A DNA stretch of 29,752 nt, from positions 1 through 29,752 of the forward strand of contig CBDFAX010000025.1 in assembly GCA_965245735.1 (NCBI GenBank), in the 5' to 3' direction. Under the pieces are notes generated by a model, which was given only the letters and a program-made list of their open reading frames with translations, was not told where the DNA came from and searched no databases. The stretch is from Abiotrophia sp965245735. Lineage in GTDB: Bacteria > Bacillota > Bacilli > Lactobacillales > Aerococcaceae. This document shows, piece by piece, positions 7,845 to 15,592 of this stretch (its first letter is position 1; each line of letters begins with the position of its first letter). Position numbers and translations under genes: made by a program.

Positions 7845-8558
7845 TTAAAATTGTGCGAAGAATTCCAAGGCATCTCCCGCTTGCAAGAGTTCCCCGTGTT
7901 CCTTCAAGATGGCTTCCTTGACGGTGGCTTCTTCCCCAAATTCCAACATGAAGAGGAATTGTTGGTAGAGACCGTCTGGTTCATAATCACCAATCACATC
8001 GCTCAAGACCAGATAGTAGGCGTCATTGTAGCGATAGAGGCTGTTTTCAACCGGGAAGTCCCCTAGTTGACGTGCCAACTTGAGGAAATCATCCAAGCTA
8101 TCGAAGCAGACAATCTCAGGTCCTACAGGTTCTTCTTGATCCTGGGCCTGTTCAATCTCAGCTTCAATCTCCTTGGTCAAGCCTTCTAGGACTTCTAGCT
8201 TCTCATTGACGCTGAGGTCTTCTTGATCCTGGGCTTGTTGCTTATCTTTTAGGGCGGATTTACGACGGTCCAAGAGACGTTTGAGGACTTCGTTCTCCAG
8301 CAAATCTTCTAGGCCATTGCCACTGCTACGACTAATGTAGAGTTCGAGGCCTCGATCGGATGGGATGACATGGAAAGTGACGGAATCAGATTCCGCGAAT
8401 TGGTTCTCCACGTCCACCTCTTCTAGGATGGAGTAGAAGAATTGCTCAATGCGGGCATGGTTGCTGATCAGTTCTAGGAAGTTAATCCCTCGTTCTTCCA
8501 GATCTTCCGGCATAATCAAGACTTTGATTGTATCCTCATTGATACGTTCCATTTCCAT
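7845..8558 (-). CDS. mecA: Adaptor protein MecA for ClpC-ClpP proteolysis
   Basis: MecA is the adaptor that delivers substrates, such as competence regulators, to the ClpCP protease and activates ClpC. The 237-residue protein shows the family layout. The N-terminal substrate-binding domain (MEMERINEDTIKVLIMPEDL, GINFLELISNHARIEQFFYSILEE) is followed by a glutamate- and glutamine-rich linker at about 100-145. The C-terminal ClpC-binding domain (FDSLDDFLKLARQL, SLYRYNDAYYLVL) ends at EFFAQF. AGGAGG lies 7 nt before the ATG. It is downstream of spx in the same direction, an arrangement also found in Bacillus, but each gene has its own terminator here. In naturally competent relatives it restrains the competence sigma factor; that role is an extrapolation. 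Confidence 0.94.
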   Translation of the reverse strand: MEMERINEDTIKVLIMPEDLEERGINFLELISNHARIEQFFYSILEEVDVENQFAESDSVTFHVIPSDRGLELYISRSSGNGLEDLLENEVLKRLLDRRKSALKDKQQAQDQEDLSVNEKLEVLEGLTKEIEAEIEQAQDQEEPVGPEIVCFDSLDDFLKLARQLGDFPVENSLYRYNDAYYLVLSDVIGDYEPDGLYQQFLFMLEFGEEATVKEAILKEHGELLQAGDALEFFAQF

Positions 8559-8581
8559 AGTAACACCTCCTCTATTTCTTC

Positions 8582-8587
8582 ATTATA
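8582..8587 (-). promoter_or_regulatory. Candidate -10 of the mecA promoter
   Basis: A perfect TATAAT on the minus strand lies about 24 nt before the mecA start. No good -35 is present at 16-18 bp, so the promoter may be weak or activator-dependent. Confidence 0.5.
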
Positions 8588-8632
8588 CTAAACTTTAGGC
8601 CAAGACGCTATCCTAATGTATTGTCCTAAGGG

Positions 8633-8672
8633 AAAAGAAAGGCGAGGCAGAAACAAGGTTCCGGCCTCACCT
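8633..8672 (-). terminator. Terminator of spx
   Basis: Reading the minus strand, AGGTGAGGC pairs with GCCTCGCCT (one G-T pair) across a 15-nt loop and is followed by TTCTTTT. It separates spx from mecA. Confidence 0.8.
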
Positions 8673-8684
8673 AGACTCTATTCA

Positions 8685-9083
8685 TTACTCATTGACTAAG
8701 GCTTGCACCTTACGCAATTCCAAGGCACGCACTTCGCGTGGCAAGAAACGACGAATTTCATCTTCATTGAAGCCGATTTGCAGGCGTTTCTCGTCAATCA
8801 TGATTGGACGACGTAAGAGACCTGGTTGCTCTTGCACAATGCGATAAAAGTCATTCAAGGATAATTCGCTAATTTCAATATTTAAGTCTGAATATGCTTT
8901 GGAACGGGTTGAGACGATATCTTCTGTCCCTTCTTCTGTCATACGTAAAATATCTTTAATTTCTTGTAGAGACAGTGGTTCCGAAAAGATATTACGTTCT
9001 GTGTAGGGAATTTGATGTTCTTCCAACCAGGCACGGGCCTTACGGCATGAAGTACAACTTGGGGTCGTATATAACGTTACCAA
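8685..9083 (-). CDS. spx: Transcriptional regulator Spx
   Basis: Spx binds the RNA polymerase alpha subunit and redirects transcription under thiol and oxidative stress. The 132-residue protein matches the family's usual length. Its redox switch is the CxxC pair Cys10 and Cys13 (PSCTSC). Gly52, needed for alpha binding in Bacillus, and the RPI motif with Arg92 are at the expected positions. I choose the TTG start at 9083, with AAAGGAG 7 nt upstream, because the protein then begins VTLYTTPSCTSC as in relatives; the frame runs on to 9104. Sitting directly before mecA, it may share control by the Clp protease system, though Spx degradation normally uses another adaptor, YjbH. Lactobacillales often have two Spx paralogues; which one this is cannot be said. 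Confidence 0.94.
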   Translation of the reverse strand: MVTLYTTPSCTSCRKARAWLEEHQIPYTERNIFSEPLSLQEIKDILRMTEEGTEDIVSTRSKAYSDLNIEISELSLNDFYRIVQEQPGLLRRPIMIDEKRLQIGFNEDEIRRFLPREVRALELRKVQALVNE

Positions 9084-9129
9084 ACTAATCACTCCTTTTT
9101 TCAATAACCACTACGATTACTACTATGCT

Positions 9130-9135
9130 ATTATA
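9130..9135 (-). promoter_or_regulatory. Candidate -10 of the spx promoter
   Basis: TATAAT on the minus strand lies about 47 nt before the TTG start; the matching -35 is weak. The spx-trpS gap (9084-9388) otherwise holds only AT-rich sequence and the trpS promoter; I see no T-box motif. Confidence 0.45.
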
Positions 9136-9321
9136 CTACCCCTAGCCCCTGATTACTATACTTTTTTTGAAATTTAACAATAAATCATACTTAAGACCGA
9201 GATTAGTTCACAGCTGTAAACAAAACTTCACAAAAAATTCATATACTCTTAGGGAATTCTTTAAAAGTCCTTGTTCAATCTCTCCTCTGTCTTCTTTTGC
9301 CAGGCGGGCGCCACATTGCTT

Positions 9322-9350
9322 TTGTCAATTAAGTGAAACTGCGTTATAAT
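9322..9350 (+). promoter_or_regulatory. Promoter of trpS
   Basis: TTGTCA (9322-9327) and TATAAT (9345-9350) are separated by exactly 17 bp, a near-consensus housekeeping promoter. The leader to the start codon is only about 30 nt, leaving no space for a T-box. Confidence 0.88.
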
Positions 9351-9388
9351 AATAGTAGCGAAACTAAGAGAGAATGAGGCTCGATTTG

Positions 9389-10384
9389 ATGAAACCCAAA
9401 ATTTTTTCTGGCGTTCAACCCACCTCGGTTCCAACCATCGGGAACTACGTTGGGGCTATGCGCCAATTTGTTGAATTACAAGATGACTATGACGCTACCT
9501 ACTGTATCGTCAACCAGCACGCCATTACCGTGCCCCAAGACCCAGCCAAGCTCCACCAAACAACCCGTGAGTTGGCTGCCCTCTATCTAGCCCTAGGGAT
9601 TGATCCTAAGAAGGCCACCATTTTCGTTCAGTCTGATGTCCCAGCCCACACGCAAGCGGCTTGGATGATTCTCTGTACGACCGGCTTGGGCGAATTGGAG
9701 CGCATGACCCAATATAAAGATAAATCCACCAAGCAAGAAAGTGTCAATGCTGGCTTGCTCTGCTACCCTGCCTTAATGGTAGCGGACATTATTCTCTACG
9801 ATGCAGCCTATGTGCCAGTGGGCGAAGACCAGAAGCAACATTTGGAGTTGACCCGTAACTATGTGGATCGCTTCAACCAACGCTATGGCAAGGGCAAGGA
9901 GCTCCTAGTCAAACCTGAAATCATCACCCCTAAATCCGGTGGTCGGGTCATGAGTCTGCAAGACCCATTCAGCAAGATGAGCAAGTCCGATACCAATGCC
10001 AAGGCGACCATCTCCCTCCTAGATGATCCTAAGACCATCCTGAAGAAGATGAAGAGTGCCGTCACCGACTCGGTTGGCCAAGTCAATTACGACCGTGAAA
10101 ATCAACCGGCTGTCAGCAACTTGCTGGATATTTTCTCTGCTTTTTCTGGCCGTTCGATTGACTCTCTGGTGGCTGAATATCACGAGGCTGGCTATGGGAC
10201 CTTTAAGCAGGCTATTGCCGACAGTATTATCGCGACCCTAGAGCCAATCCAAGCGGAATATCACCGTCTCTTGACTTCTAGCACCCTAGACGACATCCTG
10301 GCCGACGGAGCTAAGAAGGCCAACGAACAGGCTAACAAGGTCCTAGCGCGGATGGAGAAGGCAATTGGCTTGACTTATCGCTAA
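9389..10384 (+). CDS. trpS: Tryptophan--tRNA ligase
   Basis: This class I aminoacyl-tRNA synthetase charges tRNA(Trp). The 331-residue protein has the HIGH-like motif in PTIGNYVGAMRQF, the specificity segment DIILYDAAYVPVGEDQKQHLELTR, and the KMSKS loop in DPFSKMSKSD. Size is normal for the bacterial enzyme. An ATG at 9374 is in frame, but its upstream AGAGAGA touches the codon. ATG at 9389 has GAGG 9 nt before it and gives the conserved start MKPKIFSGVQPT, so I prefer it. A strong promoter lies just upstream, and the short leader suggests constitutive expression rather than tRNA-sensing control. It reads toward perR, whose promoter overlaps the trpS 3' end. Confidence 0.95.
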   Translation: MKPKIFSGVQPTSVPTIGNYVGAMRQFVELQDDYDATYCIVNQHAITVPQDPAKLHQTTRELAALYLALGIDPKKATIFVQSDVPAHTQAAWMILCTTGLGELERMTQYKDKSTKQESVNAGLLCYPALMVADIILYDAAYVPVGEDQKQHLELTRNYVDRFNQRYGKGKELLVKPEIITPKSGGRVMSLQDPFSKMSKSDTNAKATISLLDDPKTILKKMKSAVTDSVGQVNYDRENQPAVSNLLDIFSAFSGRSIDSLVAEYHEAGYGTFKQAIADSIIATLEPIQAEYHRLLTSSTLDDILADGAKKANEQANKVLARMEKAIGLTYR

Positions 10385-10399
10385 AATTTGTGCTACAAT
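10370..10399 (+). promoter_or_regulatory. Promoter of perR
   Basis: TTGACT (10370-10375), inside the end of trpS, and TACAAT (10394-10399) have an 18-bp spacer. TGC immediately before the -10 makes it an extended -10. TTGTGC/TAGATT with a 17-bp spacer (10388-10416) is an alternative. Confidence 0.65.
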
Positions 10400-10417
10400 T
10401 TTATATGTAGTAGATTG

Positions 10418-10432
10418 TTTTAATTATCAATA
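10418..10432 (+). promoter_or_regulatory. Per-box-like operator before perR
   Basis: The 15 bases TTTTAATTATCAATA match 10 of the 14 defined positions of the Bacillus Per box (TTATAAT-N-ATTATAA); the left half matches 6 of 7. The site lies just downstream of the expected transcription start, where a bound repressor would block elongation, suggesting self-control. AT-rich sequence gives chance matches, so this is tentative. Confidence 0.4.
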
Positions 10433-10453
10433 AATAAAAGGAGGTGACCCAAA

Positions 10454-10918
10454 ATGGAATATGTAACTGATGTCGCTAAAGAACTCGAACAAGTTGTTGC
10501 CCAACTTAAGAATAAGCACATTCGGATGACGCCACAACGTCGCGCCATTCTGTCCTATATGATTCAAACGCACAATCACCCTACCGTGGAAGAAATCTAC
10601 CATGATCTCTTACCTGATTGGCCAAGCCTTAGTCTTGCGACCATCTATAATAACCTGTCTTTCCTAGTCAAAGAAGGTTATGTCAATGAGATGAAATTCT
10701 CTGATGTCACCAGTCGTTATGACTACATGGGCCTAAATGGCTACAACCATCAGCACATTATCTGTGAACGCTGTGGGAAAATTGCGGACTTCGCTATGAC
10801 TAAGTTCCCAGATCCAACCGAAGACGTCCATAAACAAACCGGCTATACAACCAACCGGACTAAAGTCGAAGTTTACGGTGTCTGCCCAGACTGCCAAGGT
10901 CGCATCCGCGCCTGGTAA
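10454..10918 (+). CDS. perR: Fur-family peroxide-sensing repressor PerR
   Basis: PerR represses peroxide-defence and metal-homeostasis genes until hydrogen peroxide oxidises its metal-binding histidines. The 154-residue protein has the winged-helix DNA-binding half (RMTPQRRAILSYM, SLATIYNNLSFLVKEG) and the metal half. Metal ligands line up with Bacillus PerR: His42, Asp90, His99, His101 and Asp112. The structural zinc site is Cys104, Cys107, Cys144 and Cys147. The aspartate corresponding to Asp104 of the Bacillus protein favours PerR over Fur or Zur. A three-residue insertion separates the Asp90 and His99 ligands relative to the Bacillus protein. AGGAGG precedes the ATG. It is followed by a strong terminator and preceded by a Per-box-like site. 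Confidence 0.9.
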   Translation: MEYVTDVAKELEQVVAQLKNKHIRMTPQRRAILSYMIQTHNHPTVEEIYHDLLPDWPSLSLATIYNNLSFLVKEGYVNEMKFSDVTSRYDYMGLNGYNHQHIICERCGKIADFAMTKFPDPTEDVHKQTGYTTNRTKVEVYGVCPDCQGRIRAW

Positions 10919-10933
10919 TCACAGACGAAATCA

Positions 10934-10963
10934 AATGACGAGGACTGAGTCCTCGTCATTTTT
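10934..10963 (+). terminator. Terminator of perR
   Basis: AATGACGAGGAC (10934-10945) pairs perfectly with GTCCTCGTCATT (10949-10960) around TGA and runs into T residues. Confidence 0.92.
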
Positions 10964-10976
10964 GTATTCATAAAGC

Positions 10977-11007
10977 CAAAGGCAAGGGGCATTCCCTTGC
11001 CTTTTTG
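10977..11007. terminator. Second hairpin between convergent perR and GH20 genes
   Basis: AAAGGCAAGGG (10978-10988) pairs with CCCTTGCCTTT (10994-11004). The better T run is on the plus side, but the hairpin also lies 8 nt beyond the GH20 stop and probably ends that operon, with only a broken T run on the minus strand. Confidence 0.75.
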
Positions 11008-11014
11008 TTTTGTG

Positions 11015-12874
11015 CTACCAGGTCATACGGGACCGCGACATGGTCCGTAGGGCGCGGTTGTAGTTGACGGCTGGTTTGAAGCCACTTTGGTCTGTTGGCA
11101 GCGGATTGAGTCGTGCTTCCTCCAACTCTGGCAGACTGTCGACACGGCCTGACAGATAGTCCTTCAAGCGCCAAATGACCGCTTGCGTCCGAGCCATCAG
11201 CCCACCAATCCGATATTCTAAGATTTCCAAGCCGAATGGGTTGGCTTCTTGTAACCAGACTTGACGACGACTTTGCAGGACACGGTCATAGTCCGCAATC
11301 AGTTGTGGCAAGCGACCGTGAACGAGGTCAGCTAGCGTCTGACGGTCGTGGGCATGATAGGCCTGCCAGATTAAGTAAGGCAGGTTCCATTTGTTAGCCA
11401 AGCAGAGGGCATAGTCGCTATAGAACTGGTTGACAGCTGGATTGCCACCCTCCATAGCGTCGAAGTCAACGGCCAATTTGGCCATACGAGCCCCATAGTC
11501 CACATCCATGGACTCAATTTGTGGCATAAACATTGGTAGTAGCAAATCTTGATAGAAGAAGTATTTAGAAGGCGTCACATCAATGCCTGCTAATTGATCC
11601 CATTCTGGCAACAAGTCTAATTCCCCTTGCTTGAGCCAGTCGGATAAGGATAAGCCGGTGAAGAAGCTTAGCCATTGGCTAAACTCCTCTTCTACATAGT
11701 CAGCATGGCTGTCTAGGTAAGAATAGAGGACCAGGCCGAAGACGGCCACTTCAAATGGTGACTCAGAACTATCGTCACCCCAGGCGGTCGCCATGACTTC
11801 CTGGATGCCGGTTTGGCGAGCCGCTTCTAGGCCGGCTAGGCTAGCCACCAAGGTCTTACGGTGGTGCGGTGTGTAACCCGTCCAACGCCAGGCCCCGCCA
11901 GCAAAGCTGACTTGAGCCCCTAAACTACGACGTTGGGCGATTTTATCCAAGTAAGCTTGGGTGGTGTGTTGGTAGTAATCCCAGTACATGAGGCTGATGC
12001 CCTCAGGAATGTCGATTTTCTCGTCTTCTCCCACTTGGTTATACCAAGAGAAGAACATGTCATCCCAAATGATTGGTTCTAGGTCATAGCGGTCACAGAG
12101 GGTCTTCATACGGGCTAGGTGGTCCAACATAATGTCAGTCTTGGCTCGCAAGCCCACTTGATCCAGATAATGGCCTCGCCCTAGGTCATAGGCTTCATCC
12201 ATGCCTAAGTGAATGCGCTTGGTTGTAAAACAAGAAGAGAGAGAGGCCAACATTTGGTCGATTAAGGTATAGGTCTCTTCCCGCCCTACGTGGAGGACGT
12301 CAGCCAGATCTGCATATTGACTGTTAATGTGCTCCCATTGGAAGAACTGATTGAGGTGGGCCAAGGTCTGCACACAAGGCACCAATTCAATACCCAAGTC
12401 CTGGGCGTAAGCATCCAATTCACGCAAATCGGCCTGGCTATAACGGCCTCGGAAGGCCCCAAAATAAGGTTGCTCCGGAATTTCATAGACATCTTCCATA
12501 TAGAGCATATACCAAGTGTGGCCTAAGACGGCCAAGCGTCTTAAGAGGGACTTAACATAGTCCACCTTGGCAACGGCATTGCGGGAGTTATCCAACATGA
12601 GGCCATTGCGGCTGAAGCTAATGGGCTGACTAAAGCTGCTAGTCTGGCCGGCTTGCTGGCGCATATTCCAGAGGGCCAAGCCATGGAAGAAATGCGGTAG
12701 GTCAGGTGCCACAATGAGGACGCCCTCTCCTTGGTCGGATACTTCTAACTTGCCCGCCGGGCCCGCTTGATAGTCAACCAGGCGGCCATCAGGCGCTAGG
12801 GATAGGTCTAATTCTGCTTCTAGACGCTGAACCTTGTCGCGCAAGGCTGCCTCTTCAATCCAAATCTTAGTCAT
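11015..12874 (-). CDS. Cytosolic beta-N-acetylhexosaminidase, GH20 family (GH20C-like)
   Basis: This 619-residue enzyme should remove terminal beta-linked GlcNAc or GalNAc from oligosaccharides. The GH20 acid/base pair Asp226-Glu227 lies in IHLGMDEAYDLGRG. The sequence before it (ISFSRNGLMLDNSRNA, VLGHTWYMLYMEDVYE) is typical of the streptococcal GH20C group, which also lacks a signal peptide. No sortase motif or membrane segment is present, so the enzyme acts on imported glycans. AAAGGG lies 8 nt before the ATG, overlapping the end of the GH38 gene; the intergenic gap is 5 bp, so they are coupled. As the last gene of the glycan operon it would clear GlcNAc exposed by, or adjoining, mannose removal. 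Confidence 0.92.
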   Translation of the reverse strand: MTKIWIEEAALRDKVQRLEAELDLSLAPDGRLVDYQAGPAGKLEVSDQGEGVLIVAPDLPHFFHGLALWNMRQQAGQTSSFSQPISFSRNGLMLDNSRNAVAKVDYVKSLLRRLAVLGHTWYMLYMEDVYEIPEQPYFGAFRGRYSQADLRELDAYAQDLGIELVPCVQTLAHLNQFFQWEHINSQYADLADVLHVGREETYTLIDQMLASLSSCFTTKRIHLGMDEAYDLGRGHYLDQVGLRAKTDIMLDHLARMKTLCDRYDLEPIIWDDMFFSWYNQVGEDEKIDIPEGISLMYWDYYQHTTQAYLDKIAQRRSLGAQVSFAGGAWRWTGYTPHHRKTLVASLAGLEAARQTGIQEVMATAWGDDSSESPFEVAVFGLVLYSYLDSHADYVEEEFSQWLSFFTGLSLSDWLKQGELDLLPEWDQLAGIDVTPSKYFFYQDLLLPMFMPQIESMDVDYGARMAKLAVDFDAMEGGNPAVNQFYSDYALCLANKWNLPYLIWQAYHAHDRQTLADLVHGRLPQLIADYDRVLQSRRQVWLQEANPFGLEILEYRIGGLMARTQAVIWRLKDYLSGRVDSLPELEEARLNPLPTDQSGFKPAVNYNRALRTMSRSRMTW

Positions 12875-12879
12875 AATAC

Positions 12880-15573
12880 TTACCCTTTCTTAAGGCGATA
12901 GGTCTTGATTTCATAAGGGGCAATCAGCCTAGAGGTCTCTTCTAGAGCCTCTTCTAAGAGGTTGACCGATTGCAACTTGCTAGGTAGGTAAGGCGCTAGG
13001 TCTAGCGTCTCTGAGGCATGGCTGACCAGGCGGAGGATCCAATCTTGGCTATCGTGGGCCTGCTTGAAGGCCGTCACCTCGATGCCTCTTGGCAGGTCAT
13101 TGACCTTGACTGGGCTATCTTGCCAGTCAGCCAAATCTTGGCCTAGGCTGGCTTGCTTGACCAAGAGTGGGATGAAGATGGAAGCCCCGGTCGCAAAGCT
13201 TTGGCTTAACTGATCTTGGCCTTGCCAGAATTGGAGGTAGGCACTGGCTTCGTAATCGCCCAGGCATTGAGCTTCCGGTGTTGGGAAGTAACCCCAGTCA
13301 CCTAATTCACCGGTGCAACGCAAGCAGGTCAGATAGAGATAAGTCGCTTGGTCGTCGACGGTCACTTCATATTCAGGTAGCCCCTGTACGCTCAAGGTCA
13401 AACCTTGACTCTCCCCAATGGCCACATTGCGGTGCAAGGCTTGTGGGTTGCTTGGGTTACGCCATTCAGGCGCCACATGGTTAGAGCGCCAGAGCCATTC
13501 ATAGGCGGAGTCGACAAAATGGCGGTCCGTGCGCTCAGGCAGCTTGAAGCCCAGTCGTACTCGGTGATCCAAGACCTCATTGTGCCCTTCTAGACGGATG
13601 GCCAGGCCCCGTGATTGAGGGGTCAGGCTATAGGTCACGAAGATTTCAACCGGCACGGTCTCAGACGCCCGGCCAATTTGGCGTTCGACCACATCAATGA
13701 CTTGTTTTTGTGCCTCTAATAAGGCATAGTCAGCCGAAACTGGCACTTGAAGTTGATAGCCTAAGACCAGATGATCGGCCAAGCCATCACGGATGACCCG
13801 GCTGCTAATCAGAGCATCAGCTTGGGTCAAAGGTTGACCCAAGGATTCGCGGAAAATATATTCATTTCCCACATCTCCGGTCTCTTCTAAGAGCCCTTGA
13901 TCTTCATAAACCTTGCCGGTCACCTTATCGGTGATAGTAACAGAGCCATTGGCTGCAAGGGCTACTTTGAGGTAGTCATTTTCGATGACCTCCTTGTCTT
14001 GGGCCCCACCTTCTAGTTCCAGGTCCTCTGTCTTAGGCACTAAGTAGTACTCAGCCAAGGACATGGCAGGTACAGTGGCTAGCCATTCCACTTCTAATTC
14101 ACGTGCGAAGTAGGCACGGCGGAAGCGGTCATCTGGTAGGTCATAGTCGAAGTTAGCCCCTAGGTCTACAATGGTGGCAGGCACGACTTGGCCTTGGCCA
14201 TCCACTAATTGATAGTCTTCAATGGCTAATTCGGCCATGCGTTGATAGGCTTCTTTAACCGGATATTGACTGAAGAAGGCCCGGTCTAAGACGACTTTGC
14301 TGACTAGACGTCCTTCCTTGAGGCAATTGCTTGGGTTCCAGACCTGCAAGACATAAGGTTGGTCTGGCAAACGATTTGGCGCCTTGACCTGCTGAGCCAA
14401 GAAGTCTAGGATGCCCCGCACCAAGGTCTGGCTAGCCGCCTCGACGGCTTCAAAACGTGACACCATGCCCCGATGAACTTCGTCAATACTACAGCCACAA
14501 ATGCTGTCATGAGGGTAGTTCTGCAAGAGGGTCTTCCAGATAAAGTCAATTTTATCGCTTGGGTAGACGTAGCCGTAGCGGCTAGCTAAGGTAGCCAAAG
14601 GCTCTAGAACTTGCTCCAAGTAGTCAGACAGACGAGCTGAATACTGCTTGAGGTAGAGACGGGAAGAAGCGGTATTGGCCAAAGTATACCAACCATCCGT
14701 TGCTTGCGAACGTAGTTCCCCTTCCACCACACTTAATTGTGGTTGATTACTTGCTAGACTCGCTTCTAGGGCTTCTTGATAGAGGGTAAAGTTAGAGTGG
14801 ATAAATTCATAGTCTGGGTAGAGCTGGTTGGCCAAGGCAATGGCTTGGGACAGATCAGTCTGAGCGGGTTGATGGTCGCAGCCATTGAGCATGAGCAACT
14901 GGTCAGAGACCGCATAGCGCTCAGCATCGGCTAATTTCTTGTCCCAGAAGACTTTGGCTTGCTCAGGCTCAGCAGGGATTTCATTGCCGTTACTATACCA
15001 GTTAGCGAAGAGAATCCCCAGGACATCCGAGCCATCTGGACTCTTCCAGGTCAGCTCTGAGAAGGCCGACTTGAAGCTGCCTTCTTCAAAGGTCTGGTTG
15101 TCAAAGCCCGTTGGTTTGACCCCGCGACCAAAGGCCGCCACAGACATGCCCATACCTCGGGTAATTTGTGGGGTTTGGCCGGTTAGGCCGAAGGTGTCCG
15201 GATAGTAACCTAATTGTTCGCCCTTAACCCCCCAGCGTTTGAGATCCTGATAACCAATCAGACCGTTACGTACGGTTGCCTCGCCACTAATCAGGAAGGC
15301 ATCCTGCAAGATATAGAAGGGCCCAATCCGTAATTTGCCGGACTGAACGGCCGTCTTAAGGCGCGCTTCTTGGTGGGGACGAATTTGTAGATAGTCGTCC
15401 AAGGTGATGGTCTGGCCATCCAGGTGGAAGTAACGGTAGTCTGGATCTGTGTCGAATAGGTCTAGGACTTGATCAATCAAGTCGACTAAACGTAGGTGGT
15501 GTTCTTCAAAGGGAAGATACCATTCCCGATCCCAGTGGGAGTGAGAAATGATATGAACGGTTTTCTTGCTCAT
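12880..15573 (-). CDS. Alpha-mannosidase, GH38 family
   Basis: This 897-residue zinc-dependent retaining alpha-mannosidase should remove alpha-linked mannose residues from N-glycan fragments. The N-terminal barrel has the metal motif HSHWDREW (His13, Asp15) and the nucleophile Asp126 in GYYPDTFG. Another zinc-ligand histidine is in NYPHDSICGCSIDEVH near residue 370. The remainder is the mid and C-terminal beta-sandwich part. Length is normal for the bacterial cytosolic type and there is no signal peptide. It follows GH125 by 19 bp and precedes GH20 by 5 bp, so the three form one transcript. Streptococcus pneumoniae pairs GH38 and GH125 the same way. Escherichia MngB acts on mannosylglycerate and cannot be excluded, but this context favours glycans. 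Confidence 0.93.
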   Translation of the reverse strand: MSKKTVHIISHSHWDREWYLPFEEHHLRLVDLIDQVLDLFDTDPDYRYFHLDGQTITLDDYLQIRPHQEARLKTAVQSGKLRIGPFYILQDAFLISGEATVRNGLIGYQDLKRWGVKGEQLGYYPDTFGLTGQTPQITRGMGMSVAAFGRGVKPTGFDNQTFEEGSFKSAFSELTWKSPDGSDVLGILFANWYSNGNEIPAEPEQAKVFWDKKLADAERYAVSDQLLMLNGCDHQPAQTDLSQAIALANQLYPDYEFIHSNFTLYQEALEASLASNQPQLSVVEGELRSQATDGWYTLANTASSRLYLKQYSARLSDYLEQVLEPLATLASRYGYVYPSDKIDFIWKTLLQNYPHDSICGCSIDEVHRGMVSRFEAVEAASQTLVRGILDFLAQQVKAPNRLPDQPYVLQVWNPSNCLKEGRLVSKVVLDRAFFSQYPVKEAYQRMAELAIEDYQLVDGQGQVVPATIVDLGANFDYDLPDDRFRRAYFARELEVEWLATVPAMSLAEYYLVPKTEDLELEGGAQDKEVIENDYLKVALAANGSVTITDKVTGKVYEDQGLLEETGDVGNEYIFRESLGQPLTQADALISSRVIRDGLADHLVLGYQLQVPVSADYALLEAQKQVIDVVERQIGRASETVPVEIFVTYSLTPQSRGLAIRLEGHNEVLDHRVRLGFKLPERTDRHFVDSAYEWLWRSNHVAPEWRNPSNPQALHRNVAIGESQGLTLSVQGLPEYEVTVDDQATYLYLTCLRCTGELGDWGYFPTPEAQCLGDYEASAYLQFWQGQDQLSQSFATGASIFIPLLVKQASLGQDLADWQDSPVKVNDLPRGIEVTAFKQAHDSQDWILRLVSHASETLDLAPYLPSKLQSVNLLEEALEETSRLIAPYEIKTYRLKKG

Positions 15574-15592
15574 TTTATTGCCTCATGTCTTT

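Noticed and set aside
9105..9388. T-box riboswitch before trpS, or an open frame at 9167-9349
   Set aside because: A near-consensus promoter lies only about 30 nt before the start and no T-box core motif exists; the open frame has no ribosome site and overlaps the promoter.
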